DNA from: CANRPC01 sp964456095
GTDB taxonomy: Bacteria; Bacillota_I; Bacilli_A; RFN20; CAG-449
Length of the DNA: 5,972 nt
Assembly (NCBI GenBank): GCA_964456095.1
Contig: CAYVZF010000069.1
Location: 1 to 5,972 of the forward strand
Direction of reading: 5' to 3'
How positions within the stretch are numbered: the stretch's first letter is position 1; each line of letters begins with the position of its first letter. The translations under genes were made by a program, and so were the position numbers. This document shows positions 5,137 through 5,972 of this stretch, in pieces. The notes beneath the pieces are model-generated. The model had not been told where the DNA came from and made no database searches. It saw only the letters and a list, made by a program, of their open reading frames with translations.

Positions 5137-5812
5137 ATTTATCACCTAATTCTTTAATTATTTTTTTATTTTCATCTGATACTCTAAAAGAATCTAATAT
5201 CTTTCGTATCGTGAATTTTAATATATCATTATCTTCGTTTATTTTTTTTATTTCTTCAAGTGTCCTTTTAGGATACTTAATGTATGCATTAGATAATAGC
5301 CAAGCTTGAGCCATCTTAACATAATATCTTTCTTCTTTAAGATTAATAATGTCAAATAAATCGTTTAAATGCTTTTCATTAAGAAAATTTGTCATAAATA
5401 ATATATATCCAAATCTTGATAAAAATTCAAATTTAGACTTAATAAATTTTTTAATATAATCAAATGTTATATCGTAACAATTATTTTTAATTTTTAAACT
5501 ACTAGATACCCCATCAACAATTGACCAATTATCAACTTTTTTAAAAAATTCACTATAAAAATCTAATTTTGTTTTTAAATCTTTTTTTGAATAAGCCATT
5601 GAAACTCCTATTAAAAAATCACATTCATAAGATTCATTTATAGGATATGATAAATATGAGTCAGTATTAGATATTTCACGTGCAATCTTTCTTAAAGCAT
5701 TTGTTTTAATTCCATAATGTTTTAATTTACTATTAATTATTTTTTTATCAAATTCACTTTTTTGTTCGTCATAGTTATCTTTTAAAAAAAGCAATAATTC
5801 ATTATAATTCAT
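5111..5812 (-). CDS. AlkD-like DNA alkylation repair glycosylase
   Basis: This 233-residue, all-helical protein belongs to the AlkD/AlkC HEAT-like repeat family, whose members excise cationic alkylated bases such as N3- and N7-alkylpurines without flipping the base. The family pattern is clear: YGIKTNALRKIAREI (33-47), FFKKVDNWSIVDGVSSSLK (89-107), FLSRFGYILF (130-139), ERYYVKMAQAWLLSNAYIKY (161-180) and the end TIRKILDSFRVS.ENK (201-216). Residues Trp96, Asp100, Arg133 and Trp171 have nearly the same spacing as active-site Trp109, Asp113, Arg148 and Trp187 of Bacillus cereus AlkD, so it is likely active. The length is normal. The start is ATG at 5810-5812; the nearest purine-rich stretch, AAAGGTAG, is about 15 nt upstream and is a poor ribosome binding site. 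It leads a two-gene unit with the overlapping hydrolase. Specificity cannot be judged from sequence alone. Confidence 0.9.
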   Translation of the reverse strand: MNYNELLLFLKDNYDEQKSEFDKKIINSKLKHYGIKTNALRKIAREISNTDSYLSYPINESYECDFLIGVSMAYSKKDLKTKLDFYSEFFKKVDNWSIVDGVSSSLKIKNNCYDITFDYIKKFIKSKFEFLSRFGYILFMTNFLNEKHLNDLFDIINLKEERYYVKMAQAWLLSNAYIKYPKRTLEEIKKINEDNDILKFTIRKILDSFRVSDENKKIIKELGDKYGSRKNNK

Positions 5813-5839
5813 TTTTAAACAGATCTACCTTTCTTTGTA

Positions 5840-5848
5840 ATATTAGCA
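5840..5848 (-). promoter_or_regulatory. Extended -10 promoter candidate for the AlkD-like gene
   Basis: On the minus strand TGC-TAATAT (5840-5848) is an extended -10 element. Just upstream is an A8T6 tract, which may curve the DNA. No good -35 hexamer lies at the right distance. The start would fall about 20 nt before the ATG at 5812. The rest of 5813-5915 is A/T-rich and shows no gene. Confidence 0.4.
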
Positions 5849-5915
5849 TAAAAAATTTTTTTTACATATATTTTAATTTAGATTATTAAATAAAAAAATT
5901 TCTAATTAAAAATTA

Positions 5916-5944
5916 TGCGCGACTTTCGCAGTTTTGCCCTCTAA
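5916..5944. other. GC-rich hairpin island in the A/T-rich right flank
   Basis: TGCGCGACTTTCGCA (5916-5930) contains GCGA (5919-5922) and TCGC (5926-5929) around a 3-nt CTT loop. It is followed on the plus strand by GTTTTGCCCTCT and an A run. Its composition contrasts sharply with the A/T-only DNA on both sides. It could be a terminator of a gene beyond the right edge, a small dispersed repeat or part of an RNA. The strand and the role are not decided by what is visible. Confidence 0.35.
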
Positions 5945-5972
5945 AAAAATAAAACAACAAAATTTTATATCA

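Noticed and set aside
5137..5145. GTG at 5145 as the start of the hydrolase
   Set aside because: The GTG is part of AGGTGA, which is well placed as ribosome binding site for the ATG at 5136, so the three extra residues are unlikely to be translated.
1..5972. CRISPR array, defence island, phage or toxin-antitoxin system
   Set aside because: No spaced direct repeats, cas, phage or toxin-like proteins are present. All intact genes are recognisable housekeeping, metabolic or repair families.

Overview
This is a low-GC window (roughly 25-30% GC by eye). It reads like a Bacillota/Mycoplasmatota-type chromosome: strongly A/T-biased codons, AGGAG-type ribosome binding sites, sigma-A-like promoters, and tRNAs with encoded CCA that resemble those of Bacillus. 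Trp is written TGG and TGA is used as a stop (ends of glpK and of the AlkD-like gene), so the Mycoplasma code 4 does not apply. A gut Bacilli lineage (Erysipelotrichales/RF39-like) would fit, but this is an inference and no marker in the window fixes the taxon.

Layout. Positions 1-125 hold no gene, but the minus strand has a good promoter (15-43) firing leftward out of the window. Positions 126-640 are the decayed remains of IS66-family insertion sequences: a 5'-truncated, frameshifted transposase C-terminus (126-526), followed by the very end of a second, diverged copy (559-612). Each is followed by its own IS66-like terminal sequence (540-558 and 622-640). Every gene after this is on the minus strand. 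In transcription order from the right they are: an AlkD-like DNA glycosylase (5111-5812) overlapping an alpha/beta-hydrolase (4462-5136); then malQ (2775-4337), glpK (1294-2772) and an acyl carrier protein gene (1016-1234) ending at a clear terminator (975-1010); then a tRNA-Asn/tRNA-Glu pair (745-901) with its own promoter and a terminator-like hairpin (684-733).

How the genes relate. malQ and glpK are 2 bp apart and almost certainly co-transcribed, joining alpha-glucan/maltodextrin processing to glycerol phosphorylation. The acp gene has its own strong promoter but no terminator separates it from glpK, so it may also receive read-through. The AlkD-like gene and the hydrolase overlap by 26 bp and are probably translationally coupled.

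Most of the window is ordinary housekeeping and carbon metabolism. I see no defence system, CRISPR array or clearly novel multi-gene system. The points most worth a second look are: the hydrolase has Gly where the nucleophilic Ser should be; GlpK lacks the regulatory His loop typical of Firmicutes; MalQ carries an insertion before its third catalytic Asp; a 21-bp near-palindrome abuts the malQ ribosome binding site; and two IS66 3' ends lie back to back.
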